From assembly GCA_001314805.1 (NCBI GenBank), contig LJSY01000022.1, forward strand, positions 1-38,730: a stretch of 38,730 bases of DNA, written 5' to 3'. This DNA is from Rhodobacteraceae bacterium HLUCCO18 (GTDB taxonomy: Bacteria > Pseudomonadota > Alphaproteobacteria > Rhodobacterales > Rhodobacteraceae). The position numbers and the translations under genes were made by a program. Below, piece after piece: positions 26,133-33,767 of this stretch. Numbering within the stretch: position 1 is the first letter of the stretch; each line of letters opens with the position of its first letter. The notes under the pieces were generated by a model. That model had not been told where the DNA came from. It worked only from the letters and a program-made list of their open reading frames with translations, and did not search any database.

Positions 26133-26555
26133 ATGGGCATCGTGATGGATGAGGGCGCGCTGACGGAATTTATGGCGCGGGAGTTTCCGCAAACGGCCGA
26201 CGATTTCGTCATCGAGGAGGTATCCGAGATGGCGATCCGGGTGCGGATGCCGGTGGCCGAGCGGCATCTGCGGCCTGGCGGCACCGTCTCGGGGCCGTCG
26301 ATGTTCGCGCTGGCCGACGTCTCGGTCTACCTCGCGGTGCTGGCCATGATCGGACCCAAGGCGCTGGCGGTGACGACGAATTGCTCGATCGATTTCATGC
26401 GCAGGCCCGCGGCCGGCGTCGACATGATCTGCGAGTGCCGCCTCTTGAAGCTTGGCCGGGTGCTGGCGGTGGGCGAGTGCCTGCTGTACTCGGAGGGCGT
26501 GCAGGCGCCCGTGGCGCGGGCCTCGATGACCTATTCCATCCCGCCCGATCGCTGA
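26133..26555 (+). CDS. PaaI family hot-dog thioesterase
   Basis: The 140-residue product shows the hot-dog fold: HLRPGGTVSGPSMFALADVSVYLAVLAMIGPKALAVTTNCSIDFMRRPAAG is the central helix and strands. The conserved aspartate lies in ALADV. It should hydrolyse acyl-CoA esters, with unknown substrate. The first ATG at 26133 or the one at 26145 could be used. It is divergent from the crotonase-like gene (78 bases between starts), suggesting a shared control region. Confidence 0.88.
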   Translation: MGIVMDEGALTEFMAREFPQTADDFVIEEVSEMAIRVRMPVAERHLRPGGTVSGPSMFALADVSVYLAVLAMIGPKALAVTTNCSIDFMRRPAAGVDMICECRLLKLGRVLAVGECLLYSEGVQAPVARASMTYSIPPDR

Positions 26556-26642
26556 TGGCTGCGACACTCGGCGTTGCTGCAACCCGGCCGGTCAGGGATT
26601 AGCCTGTTGATTGACGGCGGCAATAAAAACGGAGCGGCAGGC

Positions 26643-27623
26643 ATGGGCGAGGCGACAACGCAGGAAACGGAAGAGTTCAGCCGGCTGGAGCATCTTCCGG
26701 TCACCTTCTTCGCGGTCCTGATGGGTTTGTTCGGGCTGGCGCTGGCGCTCTATGCGGCCGCCGGCAGTTTCGCCTGGGCGGGGGGGCCTGCGCGCGCCGC
26801 GGTGTGGCTGGGTCTTGCGGGGTTCGCCGTGATCGGGGCGGTCTATGTCGCCAAGGCGGTACGCTATCCCCGCGCCGTGGCCGCCGAGTGGCACCACCCG
26901 GTGAAACTCGCCTTCTTTCCGACCATCACCATCTCGCTTCTGCTGATGGCCACGGCGATCCATGGCTACCGGCCCGACCTCGCCGAGCCTGTCTGGCTGA
27001 TCGGGGTGGCTGGGCAGGGGGTGCTGACCGTCGCGGTGATCTCGGGCTGGATCAGCCACCGCGCCTTCGAGGTCGGGCACCTGACGCCCGCGTGGTTCAT
27101 CCCGGCGGTGGGCAACGTGATCGTGCCGCTGGCTGGCGCGCAGATGGGCTGGATCGAGATCAGCTGGCTGTTCTTCTCGGCCGGTATGGTCTTCTGGCTG
27201 ATCCTGCTGGTTCTGGTCTTCAACCGCCTGATCTTTCATGCGCCGATCCCCTCGCGGCTTTTCCCGACGCTCGTGATTCTCATCGCGCCGCCCGCGGTCG
27301 CCTTCGTCAGCTACATGCGGCTGGCAGGCGGGGTCGACGCCTTCGGGCACATTCTGCTCAACAGCGCCTATGTCTTCGCGGCGCTCGTTCTGGTGCAGGT
27401 GCCCAAGCTGATGAAATTGCCCTTCGCGCTGAGTTGGTGGGCGCTGAGCTTTCCGCTCGCCGCCCTGTCGGTGGCGAGTTTCGTCTATGGCCGCGAGGCC
27501 GAAAGTGCCGCCCATGTCGGCATCGGCGTGGTCGTTCTGGCGCTGCTTGTTGTGGTGGTGGCGGGGCTGCTCTGGCGCACCGGGCTGGCGATCGCGCGGG
27601 ACGAGATCTGCCGGCCGGAGTGA
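26643..27623 (+). CDS. SLAC1/TehA-family (TDT) anion channel protein
   Basis: The 326-residue inner-membrane protein has ten hydrophobic segments, typical of the tellurite-resistance/dicarboxylate transporter family. The N-terminal SRLEHLPVTFFAVLMGLFGLALAL is a SLAC1/TehA hallmark, as is the H-x-V-K-L-A-F-F-P segment (HPVKLAFFPTITISLLLMA). Substrate cannot be inferred. The start at 26643 has GGAG 8 bases upstream; a longer open frame from 26574 is probably non-coding. It is convergent with speE. Confidence 0.9.
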   Translation: MGEATTQETEEFSRLEHLPVTFFAVLMGLFGLALALYAAAGSFAWAGGPARAAVWLGLAGFAVIGAVYVAKAVRYPRAVAAEWHHPVKLAFFPTITISLLLMATAIHGYRPDLAEPVWLIGVAGQGVLTVAVISGWISHRAFEVGHLTPAWFIPAVGNVIVPLAGAQMGWIEISWLFFSAGMVFWLILLVLVFNRLIFHAPIPSRLFPTLVILIAPPAVAFVSYMRLAGGVDAFGHILLNSAYVFAALVLVQVPKLMKLPFALSWWALSFPLAALSVASFVYGREAESAAHVGIGVVVLALLVVVVAGLLWRTGLAIARDEICRPE

Positions 27624-27633
27624 GCGGCCGGCA
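27609..27633. terminator. Hairpin at the SLAC1/speE convergent junction
   Basis: A perfect 8-bp stem (TGCCGGCC / GGCCGGCA) with a 9-base loop surrounds the stop codon of the channel gene. There is no T run. Its location between converging genes suits a shared terminator, but it is weak evidence. Confidence 0.35.
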
Positions 27634-27642
27634 AACGGTGGC

Positions 27643-28497
27643 TCAGGGGATCAGGCGGGCGACGTAAGGGGGCAGGGCGAAGGCGCCCAGATGCACCTCG
27701 GGCGTGTAGTAGTCGGTTTGGATTCCCGCCGTCGCGAAACGCTGCCGCAGCGTCTCGAGCGTCACCTCCCGCGCGTCACCGTCCGTGCCCCAGCCGAAGG
27801 CCATCGGCCCGCCGGCATAGCTCGGCACCGTTGCGAGATAGCAGGTGGCATCCGAAAACAGCGCCCGGAACGCGCGCATCGTGTTCGTCAGCTCCTCGCC
27901 CTGCAGAAACGGCACGCCGTTTTGCGTCACGAGGATGCCGCCCTCGGCCAGCCGCGCCTTCGCGTGGCCATAGAACGTATCGGTGAAGAGCACCTCGCCC
28001 GGCCCCACGGGATCGGTCGAATCGACGATGATGACGTCGTAGTCGTCGCGGTTTTGCCGCATGAACTCCGCCCCGTCGGCGATGACCAGATCTAGGCGCG
28101 GATCGTCGAAGGCGCCCGCCGAGATACCCGGCAGATACGTCTTGCAGAAATCCACGACCGCGCCGTCGATTTCCACCATCGTCACCTGCTCGACGCCGTC
28201 ATGCTTGAGCACTTCGCGCGCCATGCCGCCATCGCCGCCGCCCACGATCAGCACGCGCCGCGCCGCTCCGTGGGCCAGGATCGGCACATGGGTCAGCATC
28301 TCGTGGTAGATGAAATTGTCGGCCTCGGTCACCTGCACCACGCCGTCGAGCGTCATGATCCGCCCGAAGGTCGGGTTCTCGAAGACGCGGATGCGCTGGT
28401 GGTCGGTGGCGCTGTCGTAATGCTCCGCCTCCACGCGCAATGCTTGCGCGTGGTCCTGGTGCAGACGCTCGACGCTCCAGCCGGTCAGGTCGGTCAT
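27643..28497 (-). CDS. speE: Spermidine synthase (polyamine aminopropyltransferase)
   Basis: The 284-residue enzyme transfers an aminopropyl group from decarboxylated AdoMet to putrescine. Family features are LDGVVQVTEADNFIYHEMLTHVP, the AdoMet-binding VLIVGGGDGGMAREVLKH, VEIDGAVVDFCKTYLP, and the catalytic DVIIVDSTDPVGPGEVLFTDTFY. The start at 28497 has GAGGAGG upstream, and the frame before it is open but not SpeE-like. It lies 26 bases after speD and forms an operon with it. Confidence 0.95.
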   Translation of the reverse strand: MTDLTGWSVERLHQDHAQALRVEAEHYDSATDHQRIRVFENPTFGRIMTLDGVVQVTEADNFIYHEMLTHVPILAHGAARRVLIVGGGDGGMAREVLKHDGVEQVTMVEIDGAVVDFCKTYLPGISAGAFDDPRLDLVIADGAEFMRQNRDDYDVIIVDSTDPVGPGEVLFTDTFYGHAKARLAEGGILVTQNGVPFLQGEELTNTMRAFRALFSDATCYLATVPSYAGGPMAFGWGTDGDAREVTLETLRQRFATAGIQTDYYTPEVHLGAFALPPYVARLIP

Positions 28498-28523
28498 GGC
28501 GGATCCTCCTCGTGCCGCGGCCC

Positions 28524-29021
28524 TCAGGCGGCGGCCGTGTCGGTCACGAGCCCTTCGCCGCGGCGAAGCTCCTTCACATGCACGCTCTCGGTCGTGAAGG
28601 CGCGCTTGAGCACGTCCACGGACCGCCACGGGTCCGCGTCGCCGCACATGAAGACGTCGAAGGCGCCATAGCCGATCTCGGGCCAGGTGTGCACCGAGAT
28701 GTGGCTTTCGGCCAGCACGGCCACACCCGACACGCCCTGCGGGCTGAACTTGTGCGTGTGGATGTGCAGAAGCGTCGCCCCGCATTCGGTCACGCAATCG
28801 CGGAACGCCTGCTGGATGCGCGCCTCGTCATCCAGACCATGGCCGTTCTCGACCTCGATGATCAGGTGCGTTCCGGCAAAGACCGACCCATCCCGGCGGA
28901 TGAAATGGTCCTCGCGCGTGTCGTCGAAAATGTCTTTGGCAGCCGAGAGGCTGCTTGGGTCTTCCGCATGGGCGCCTGTCTCCAGACCAGTCCCCAGTTG
29001 GAAGAGGTCGGCGCCGTCCAT
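28524..29021 (-). CDS. speD: S-adenosylmethionine decarboxylase proenzyme (class 1B-like)
   Basis: The 165-residue proenzyme should cleave itself before Ser106 in LAESHISVHTWPE to form the pyruvoyl cofactor that decarboxylates AdoMet. HIHTHKFSPQGVSGVAVL holds the other active-site residues (His, Cys normally; here Cys76 and Cys80 are nearby). It is longer than the short class 1B enzymes by an N-terminal stretch of about 30 residues. The ATG at 29021 has an AAGGGGGGAT ribosome site. It precedes speE, giving a complete spermidine pathway from putrescine. Confidence 0.93.
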   Translation of the reverse strand: MDGADLFQLGTGLETGAHAEDPSSLSAAKDIFDDTREDHFIRRDGSVFAGTHLIIEVENGHGLDDEARIQQAFRDCVTECGATLLHIHTHKFSPQGVSGVAVLAESHISVHTWPEIGYGAFDVFMCGDADPWRSVDVLKRAFTTESVHVKELRRGEGLVTDTAAA

Positions 29022-29147
29022 GGCGATCCCCCTTCTTACCAGCAGATTGATGTGGTGGGTCCTTAGCGCCCCCCCGCGTGCCGCAGGGTTGGGATCGGTC
29101 CCGCTGTCGTGAGAGGGGCACCTAATTCCCGTGCCGAGTCTGATCAA

Positions 29148-29161
29148 GGGGCAATTGCCCC
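29148..29161. promoter_or_regulatory. 14-base perfect palindrome upstream of speD
   Basis: GGGGCAATTGCCCC lies 126-140 bases before the speD start, in the 162-base gap between speD and the zinc-ribbon gene. On the minus strand a weak -35-like TTGATC follows it, and an ATTAGG or TTAGGT -10-like word lies about 16 bases further. It could be an operator or the stem of a terminator for the upstream gene; it has no T tail. Confidence 0.35.
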
Positions 29162-29183
29162 ATGGGCGGGATTTTCCTTGCGC

Positions 29184-30245
29184 TCACAGCACACCGGCCG
29201 CGCCCCAGGCCAGCCCGACCGCGATGGCGGCCGCCGCGATGGCCCCGGAATAGAGCGCGAGCTTGATCGCTGAGAAAGGACGCTCTCCGAAGGTGCGCCC
29301 GTCGATGCCCGAGACGACGACGCGATAGGCCGTGCCGCGATGCTGGTAATGGACGATCCAGACCGGCAGCAGGATGCGCCGGTAATGGATGCCCGTGGTG
29401 TCGGTGCGATAGCCGATATCGAAGAGGTTCGGGCGCCCCTCATGTTTCTTGATGCGGTTTCGGATCAAGAGCGCCTTGTCGTCCTCGTTGGCGCGCAGAC
29501 CCTCCGCGACGGTCTGGTGATGCCGCTCGGCGGCGAACCCCGCGAGATAGCCGGGGCGGAAGGCGCGCAGGTCCGAGGGTTTGAAATCGTGCAGGATGCC
29601 GTCGCGGATCAGCGCGGTGACATGGGGCGAGGCGGGCACCAGCAGGTCGTTGAAGCGGGTGCGCATCCGGCCCCTGACCGTGCGGATGCGCGTGCGTTTG
29701 CCCGAGCGCACCTTGTAGCGCGCCCAATACTCGATCGCCTCCTCGCTGTCGAAGGTCCAGAAGGGCGCGTATAGCCCCGCAAGCCGTCCATCTGCAGCCG
29801 CGCGGGCGAGATCCCGGGGCGCGGCGAGACGGCGGGCGATCCACGCCCGCGCCTTCATCCGCGCCTCCGTCTCGACGATGCGGAAAGGCACGAGGCCCAT
29901 GGTCGCGTAGGCGGCTTCCTCGGGGCCCAGCACGACGGCGCCGTCGCAATAGGGGCAGTTCTCCGACATGGCGTGGCCGGCAAAGACGATCTGGCCGCCG
30001 CAGGCGGTGCAGGCATGCAGATGCGCGCCGTCGAAGATCTGCGCCTCGGCCTTCGGGATGTCATCGTTCCGCGCGGGATCATGGGCCGTCTCGGCCCGCG
30101 CGGCCTCGTCCCGATCAGGGCAGGAGAGGTCCCGCGCGTTGCCGCAGCTTCGGCAGACCAGAGCCGCGGCCTCGGGCCGGTAGGTCCCCTGCCCACCGCA
30201 GGAGGGACAGCGGATCTCGTCCTGTTCGGCGCGGAGACCCTCCAT
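29184..30245 (-). CDS. Zinc-ribbon membrane protein of unknown function
   Basis: The 353-residue protein begins with two pairs of CxxC zinc knuckles (Cys13/16 with Cys31/34, then Cys79/82 with Cys97/100). A beta-rich middle follows with LYAPFWTFDSEEAIEYWARYKV and LLPVWIVHYQHRGTAYRVVVSGIDGRTFGERPFS, then one or two C-terminal hydrophobic segments (about residues 328-350). Such proteins are sometimes mislabelled as PriA-like because of the zinc ribbons. I know no function. It starts with its ATG sharing a base with the stop of the 104-residue membrane protein, so the two are coupled. Confidence 0.85.
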   Translation of the reverse strand: MEGLRAEQDEIRCPSCGGQGTYRPEAAALVCRSCGNARDLSCPDRDEAARAETAHDPARNDDIPKAEAQIFDGAHLHACTACGGQIVFAGHAMSENCPYCDGAVVLGPEEAAYATMGLVPFRIVETEARMKARAWIARRLAAPRDLARAAADGRLAGLYAPFWTFDSEEAIEYWARYKVRSGKRTRIRTVRGRMRTRFNDLLVPASPHVTALIRDGILHDFKPSDLRAFRPGYLAGFAAERHHQTVAEGLRANEDDKALLIRNRIKKHEGRPNLFDIGYRTDTTGIHYRRILLPVWIVHYQHRGTAYRVVVSGIDGRTFGERPFSAIKLALYSGAIAAAAIAVGLAWGAAGVL

Positions 30246-30559
30246 CAGTCCGAGGCCGCCAGCATGGCGAGGATTTCCAGCAGCACGTAAAGCCGCACCA
30301 TGGCGCGATCGATCGCCCCGTCGAGGTCGTCCGTGACGGCCCAATCGCCGATGATGGTGGCGCAGAACCACGCGCCCCCGATCCAGACCGCGATGATCGA
30401 CCAGCCCGCCAGCGACCTCAGGAAAGAGGCCGAACCCTGCTTCAATTCATGATGCGCCTCGTGAATGCGGATCAGCCGCAGAACGGGAAAGATCCCGGCA
30501 ACCGTCATCGCGCCGAACAGGACGGCGATGGACAGAAGGATCGGGGCGGAAAGCGTCAT
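30245..30559 (-). CDS. Small 3-TM membrane protein of unknown function
   Basis: The 104-residue protein has three hydrophobic stretches (about residues 5-28, 47-70 and 86-102) and a short charged loop (RLIRIHEAHHELKQGS) between the first two. No motif is recognised. It is coupled to the downstream zinc-ribbon protein (stop and start overlap by one base), so the pair probably works together. It is divergent from the SQR-like gene, 235 bases away. Confidence 0.72.
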   Translation of the reverse strand: MTLSAPILLSIAVLFGAMTVAGIFPVLRLIRIHEAHHELKQGSASFLRSLAGWSIIAVWIGGAWFCATIIGDWAVTDDLDGAIDRAMVRLYVLLEILAMLAASD

Positions 30560-30719
30560 GACAGGTCCACGCTACAGAACGGGTGTGCCGAAGGCTAATG
30601 CCGAAACACAGCAGGAATTGGGATTTTTCAGGGGAAATCACGGCCAGACCGCCCTGATCCGGGCGGCGCCGGGCGGGGATGCGGCAAATCGTTCCGGCAC
30701 CGAGCCCGCATCTGGCGGA

Positions 30720-30733
30720 TTGATCCAGATCAA
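30720..30733 (+). promoter_or_regulatory. Perfect FNR/FnrL-type box
   Basis: TTGATCCAGATCAA is a perfect dyad match to the FNR consensus TTGAT-N4-ATCAA. It is centred at 30726.5, 68 bases before the SQR-like start. With the AT-rich TATTAA (30754-30759) as -10, the inferred start is near 30766-30768, putting the box at about -40 to -41.5. That is the class II activating position. Confidence 0.8.
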
Positions 30734-30753
30734 TGTGGGAAGTTGGCAATGTT

Positions 30754-30759
30754 TATTAA
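30754..30759 (+). promoter_or_regulatory. Candidate -10 element of the SQR-like operon
   Basis: TATTAA lies inside the AT-rich stretch TTTATTAA, about 27 bases downstream of the FNR-box centre. There is no good -35 word at the usual distance, as expected for an activator-dependent promoter. Confidence 0.5.
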
Positions 30760-30794
30760 GCCCCCCGGAAGCATTCCATCGGGAGGAAAAGGAA

Positions 30795-32120
30795 ATGCCT
30801 CAGGACTTCGACAGCACGCGCCGCGCCTTTCTGGCGATGGCCGCCGCTGGTGGCGCGCTTGCCGCCTTGCCGTCCAGCGATGCCAAGGCCGCTGTCGGCG
30901 GGCCGACGGTGCAGACCAACGCCAAGGTGGTCATCATCGGCGCGGGCGCGGCGGGCAGCGCGCTGGGCAACCGGCTGCGCAACCGGCTCGAGGGGGCCGA
31001 GATCACCATCGTCGATCCCAGCGTGCGCCATATCTACCAGCCCGGCATGACGCTGGTCGCCGCGGGTCTGAAGCCTGCCGATTACGTGATTTCCCAGACC
31101 ACCGACTGGCTTCCTGCCGGTGTCCGGCTCCTGCCCGAGCGCGTCGCGATGGTCGATGGCGAGGCGCAGACCGTCGCCACCGAAGAGGGCACCACGCTCG
31201 ACTACGATTTCCTCGTCCTTTCGCCGGGCCTGGTGCTGGACCATGACGCGATCGAGGGCTTCTCGCTCGACATGGTGGGGCAGAATGGCATCGGCGCGCT
31301 TTATGCGGGACCGGAATACGCCGAGCGGACATGGGACGCGGCCTCGCGATTCGTGGAAGACGGTGGGCGGGGCATCTTCACCCGTCCCGCGACCGAGATG
31401 AAATGCGCGGGTGCGCCGCTCAAGCATACCTTCCTTATCGACGACCGGCTGCGCCGCGCGAACAACCGCGAGAATGCGGAAATCGTCTACGCCGCTCCGC
31501 AGGGCGCGCTTTTCGGGGTGCCCATCGTGGCCGAGAAGGTGCGCATGCTCTTCGACGAACGCGGTGTCGAGACGCAGATGCAGCGCACGCTGACCTCGAT
31601 CGACGCGAGCCGCAAGATCGCGACCTTCGAGACCGCCGACGGGCCGGTCGAAGAGGGCTATGACTACCTCCACGTGGTCCCGCCGCAGCGCGCGCCGGAT
31701 TTCGTGGTCCAGTCGGGCCTGCACTGGGGGGATCGCTGGGTCGGGCAGGGCTGGGCCGAGGTGGACCAGTACACGCTCCGCCACCTGCGCTATCCCAACA
31801 TCTTCGCGGCGGGCGACATCGCCGGCGTGCCCAAGGGCAAGACGGCGGCCTCGGTCAAGTGGCAGGTGCCGGTTGTCGAGGATCACCTCGTCGCCGCGAC
31901 GCAAGGTCAGGACGGTACGGCCAGGTTCAATGGCTATACCTCCTGCCCGATGATCACGCGGATCGGCCGCGCGATGCTGATCGAGTTCGATTACAACGAC
32001 GACCTGGTGCCCAGCTTCCCCGGCGTGATCGCGCCGCTGGAAGAGCTGTGGATCAGCTGGCTGATGAAGGAGGTGGCGCTCAAGGCCACCTACAACGCCA
32101 TGCTGCGCGGCATGGCCTGA
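30795..32120 (+). CDS. Tat-signal FAD-dependent oxidoreductase, type II-like sulfide:quinone oxidoreductase homologue
   Basis: The 441-residue flavoprotein likely oxidises sulfide, or a persulfide-forming substrate, and passes electrons to quinone. A twin-arginine signal is visible (Arg9-Arg10 in STRRAFLAM, a hydrophobic stretch, then an AKA cleavage site near residue 32). FAD binding follows with VVIIGAGAAGSALGNRL. The redox cysteines sit in EMKCAGAPLKHT (Cys204) and YTSCPMITRIGR (Cys384), 180 apart; human SQOR uses Cys201 and Cys379. No other cysteine is present. FAAGDIAGVPKGKTAASV is the second FAD contact. Family SQRs usually lack a signal peptide. GGAGG and AAGGAA upstream support ATG 30795. 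A flavocytochrome c-type sulfide dehydrogenase is the alternative. Confidence 0.85.
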   Translation: MPQDFDSTRRAFLAMAAAGGALAALPSSDAKAAVGGPTVQTNAKVVIIGAGAAGSALGNRLRNRLEGAEITIVDPSVRHIYQPGMTLVAAGLKPADYVISQTTDWLPAGVRLLPERVAMVDGEAQTVATEEGTTLDYDFLVLSPGLVLDHDAIEGFSLDMVGQNGIGALYAGPEYAERTWDAASRFVEDGGRGIFTRPATEMKCAGAPLKHTFLIDDRLRRANNRENAEIVYAAPQGALFGVPIVAEKVRMLFDERGVETQMQRTLTSIDASRKIATFETADGPVEEGYDYLHVVPPQRAPDFVVQSGLHWGDRWVGQGWAEVDQYTLRHLRYPNIFAAGDIAGVPKGKTAASVKWQVPVVEDHLVAATQGQDGTARFNGYTSCPMITRIGRAMLIEFDYNDDLVPSFPGVIAPLEELWISWLMKEVALKATYNAMLRGMA

Positions 32121-32145
32121 ACCGGCGACAACGGGAGATATTCAA

Positions 32146-32550
32146 ATGGAAGAACTGACACTTCAGACCATGATCGCCGTCTTCGAGGAGATGTTCGGCG
32201 CGGGCCTCTTTTGGGCCATGGTGGCGACAGCCGTGATCATCACGCTGGCCTATGTCTACGTTCTCATCCGCGACAAGCGCGTGGGCATGCGAAAGTTCCT
32301 GATCGCGCAGCTCTTCATGCCGCTGGGCGCGGTGGCTGCGGTCTGGTTCGTCATGGTGATGACCGACAGCGCGCTCAGTGACATCGGCGGGCCGGTCGAC
32401 GTGATCGTGCTGCTGGGCATCGCGGCCCTGGGCGCGGTGGGTATCGCCATCCTCGTCTACACGGTGGAGGCGCTGGCCTTCGGCCGGACCACCGAAGATC
32501 AGCGGGACGGTGCGAAATCGCGCAACGGTCTGGGCCAGCCGGCGGAGTGA
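32146..32550 (+). CDS. 3-TM membrane protein (DUF5368-like)
   Basis: The 134-residue protein has three clear hydrophobic helices (about residues 18-41, 49-72 and 83-108), with a positively charged loop RDKRVGMRK and a polar C-terminal tail. I recall DUF5368 members beside FAD oxidoreductases in alphaproteobacteria, but this is memory and not a search. It begins 25 bases after the SQR-like gene, preceded by GGGAGA, and is probably its membrane partner under the same FNR-type promoter. It has no heme- or quinone-binding motif I can recognise, so its role is open. Confidence 0.75.
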   Translation: MEELTLQTMIAVFEEMFGAGLFWAMVATAVIITLAYVYVLIRDKRVGMRKFLIAQLFMPLGAVAAVWFVMVMTDSALSDIGGPVDVIVLLGIAALGAVGIAILVYTVEALAFGRTTEDQRDGAKSRNGLGQPAE

Positions 32551-32628
32551 CAGGCTCTGGCATTGGGGTAAAATAATACCTTAATCGCAAGACGCTGAAA
32601 ACATGGCATATCTCCCGGATCGCGCCAC

Positions 32629-32656
32629 TTGACGCGGTCCGGGAAATGCTTAGAAC
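32629..32656 (+). promoter_or_regulatory. Promoter of the rplM-rpsI operon
   Basis: TTGACG (32629-32634) and TAGAAC (32651-32656) are 16 bases apart, with an inferred start near 32663. This leaves a leader of about 75 bases before rplM. Confidence 0.6.
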
Positions 32657-32667
32657 AGCGCCATCTC

Positions 32668-32698
32668 GGAAGGGGCCTCGGCCTCTTCCTGTCATTTT
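32668..32698 (+). promoter_or_regulatory. Leader hairpin of rplM mRNA (possible attenuator)
   Basis: GGAAGGGGC (32668-32676) pairs with GCCTCTTCC (32681-32689), a 9-bp stem with one G-U pair and loop CTCG. It is followed by TTTT at 32695-32698. It would begin about five bases from the inferred RNA 5' end. It could be an autoregulatory element for L13/S9 or a 5' stability hairpin. Confidence 0.45.
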
Positions 32699-32738
32699 GG
32701 CCGCGCCGCAAGGGCGTGCCCCCGAAAGGACCGAAGCC

Positions 32739-33200
32739 ATGAAAACCTTCTCTGCCACCCCGGCGGATATCGAGAAGGAGTGGATCCTGATCGACGCGGA
32801 AGGCGTCGTTCTGGGCCGTCTCGCCTCGATCATCGCCATGCGCCTGCGCGGCAAGCACAAGGCCACCTACACGCCGTCCATGGACATGGGCGACAACGTC
32901 ATCGTCATCAACGCCGACAAGGTGCAGGTGACCGGCGACAAGCGCAACAAGCCGAACTACTGGCATACCGGCTATCCGGGCGGGATCAAGTCGCGCACCA
33001 CCGGCCAGATCCTCGAGGGCGCACACCCCGAGCGCGTCGTGACGCAGGCCGTCAAGCGCATGCTTCCCGGCAACCGGCTGAGCCGCAAGCAGATGACAAA
33101 CCTGCGCGTCTATGCCGGCACCGAGCATCCCCACGAGGCGCAGCAGCCCAAGGTGCTGGATGTGCGTTCGATGAACCCCAAGAACACGCGGGAAGGGTAA
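32739..33200 (+). CDS. rplM: 50S ribosomal protein L13
   Basis: The 153-residue protein is a core part of the large subunit, binding 23S rRNA early in assembly. It reads [75 protein letters not shown], which is the typical L13 sequence. A ribosome site AAGGA lies 8 bases upstream of ATG 32739. It forms a pair with rpsI, three bases between. Confidence 0.98.
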   Translation: MKTFSATPADIEKEWILIDAEGVVLGRLASIIAMRLRGKHKATYTPSMDMGDNVIVINADKVQVTGDKRNKPNYWHTGYPGGIKSRTTGQILEGAHPERVVTQAVKRMLPGNRLSRKQMTNLRVYAGTEHPHEAQQPKVLDVRSMNPKNTREG

Positions 33201-33203
33201 GAC

Positions 33204-33701
33204 ATGGCCGAGACACTTTCTTCGCTCGACGAGCTGAAAGGCGCCGTGGACGGCACCGACGTCCCGGCGGCCGCCGCCTTCGACGCCACCCCGCGGGAAC
33301 CCGTGCGCGACGCGCTCGGCCGTTCCTACGCGACCGGCAAGCGCAAGGACGCGGTCGCCCGCGTCTGGATCAAGCCGGGCTCCGGCAAGGTCACCGTGAA
33401 CGGCAAGGCCATGGACGCGTATTTCGCGCGCCCGGTGCTGCAGATGATCCTGCGCCAGCCCTTCACCGTCGCAGGCGTCGACGGCGAGTTCGACGTGATG
33501 GCCACCGTCAAGGGCGGCGGGCTTTCGGGTCAGGCCGGTGCGGTCAAGCACGGCATCTCCAAGGCGTTGCAGCTTTACGAACCCAGCCTGCGTGGCGCGC
33601 TGAAGGCCGCGGGCTTTCTCACCCGCGACAGCCGCGTGGTGGAACGGAAGAAATACGGCCGCGCCAAGGCGCGCAAGAGCTTCCAGTTCTCCAAGCGCTG
33701 A
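33204..33701 (+). CDS. rpsI: 30S ribosomal protein S9
   Basis: The 165-residue protein has the S9 core ([48 protein letters not shown], then [18 protein letters not shown]) and the conserved C-terminal [10 protein letters not shown] tail that reaches the P-site tRNA. An N-terminal extension of about 30 acidic residues precedes the core and is normal in Rhodobacteraceae. Its stop is followed by a strong terminator. Confidence 0.98.
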   Translation: MAETLSSLDELKGAVDGTDVPAAAAFDATPREPVRDALGRSYATGKRKDAVARVWIKPGSGKVTVNGKAMDAYFARPVLQMILRQPFTVAGVDGEFDVMATVKGGGLSGQAGAVKHGISKALQLYEPSLRGALKAAGFLTRDSRVVERKKYGRAKARKSFQFSKR

Positions 33702-33722
33702 GGCGTTCAGGGATTTGCGAGG

Positions 33723-33748
33723 GGGCCGTCCTTCCGGGCGGCCCTTTT
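33723..33748 (+). terminator. Intrinsic terminator of rplM-rpsI
   Basis: A 9-bp stem (GGGCCGTCC / GGGCGGCCC, one G-U pair) with loop TTCC is followed by TTTT. It lies 22 bases after the rpsI stop and just before the convergent homospermidine synthase stop. Confidence 0.85.
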
Positions 33749-33767
33749 GCGTGTCGCGCCGTCGGAG

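Noticed and set aside
29122-29163. 13-codon upstream reading frame before speD on the minus strand (starting at ATG in the palindrome region)
   Set aside because: Upstream frames control eukaryotic AdoMet decarboxylase, but there is no ribosome site here and the distance to speD is large.
32565-32585. AT-rich stretch with one TTAA and a near-match for a second, resembling a CtrA site before rplM
   Set aside because: The second half-site is AAAA rather than TTAA, and ribosomal genes are not typical CtrA targets.
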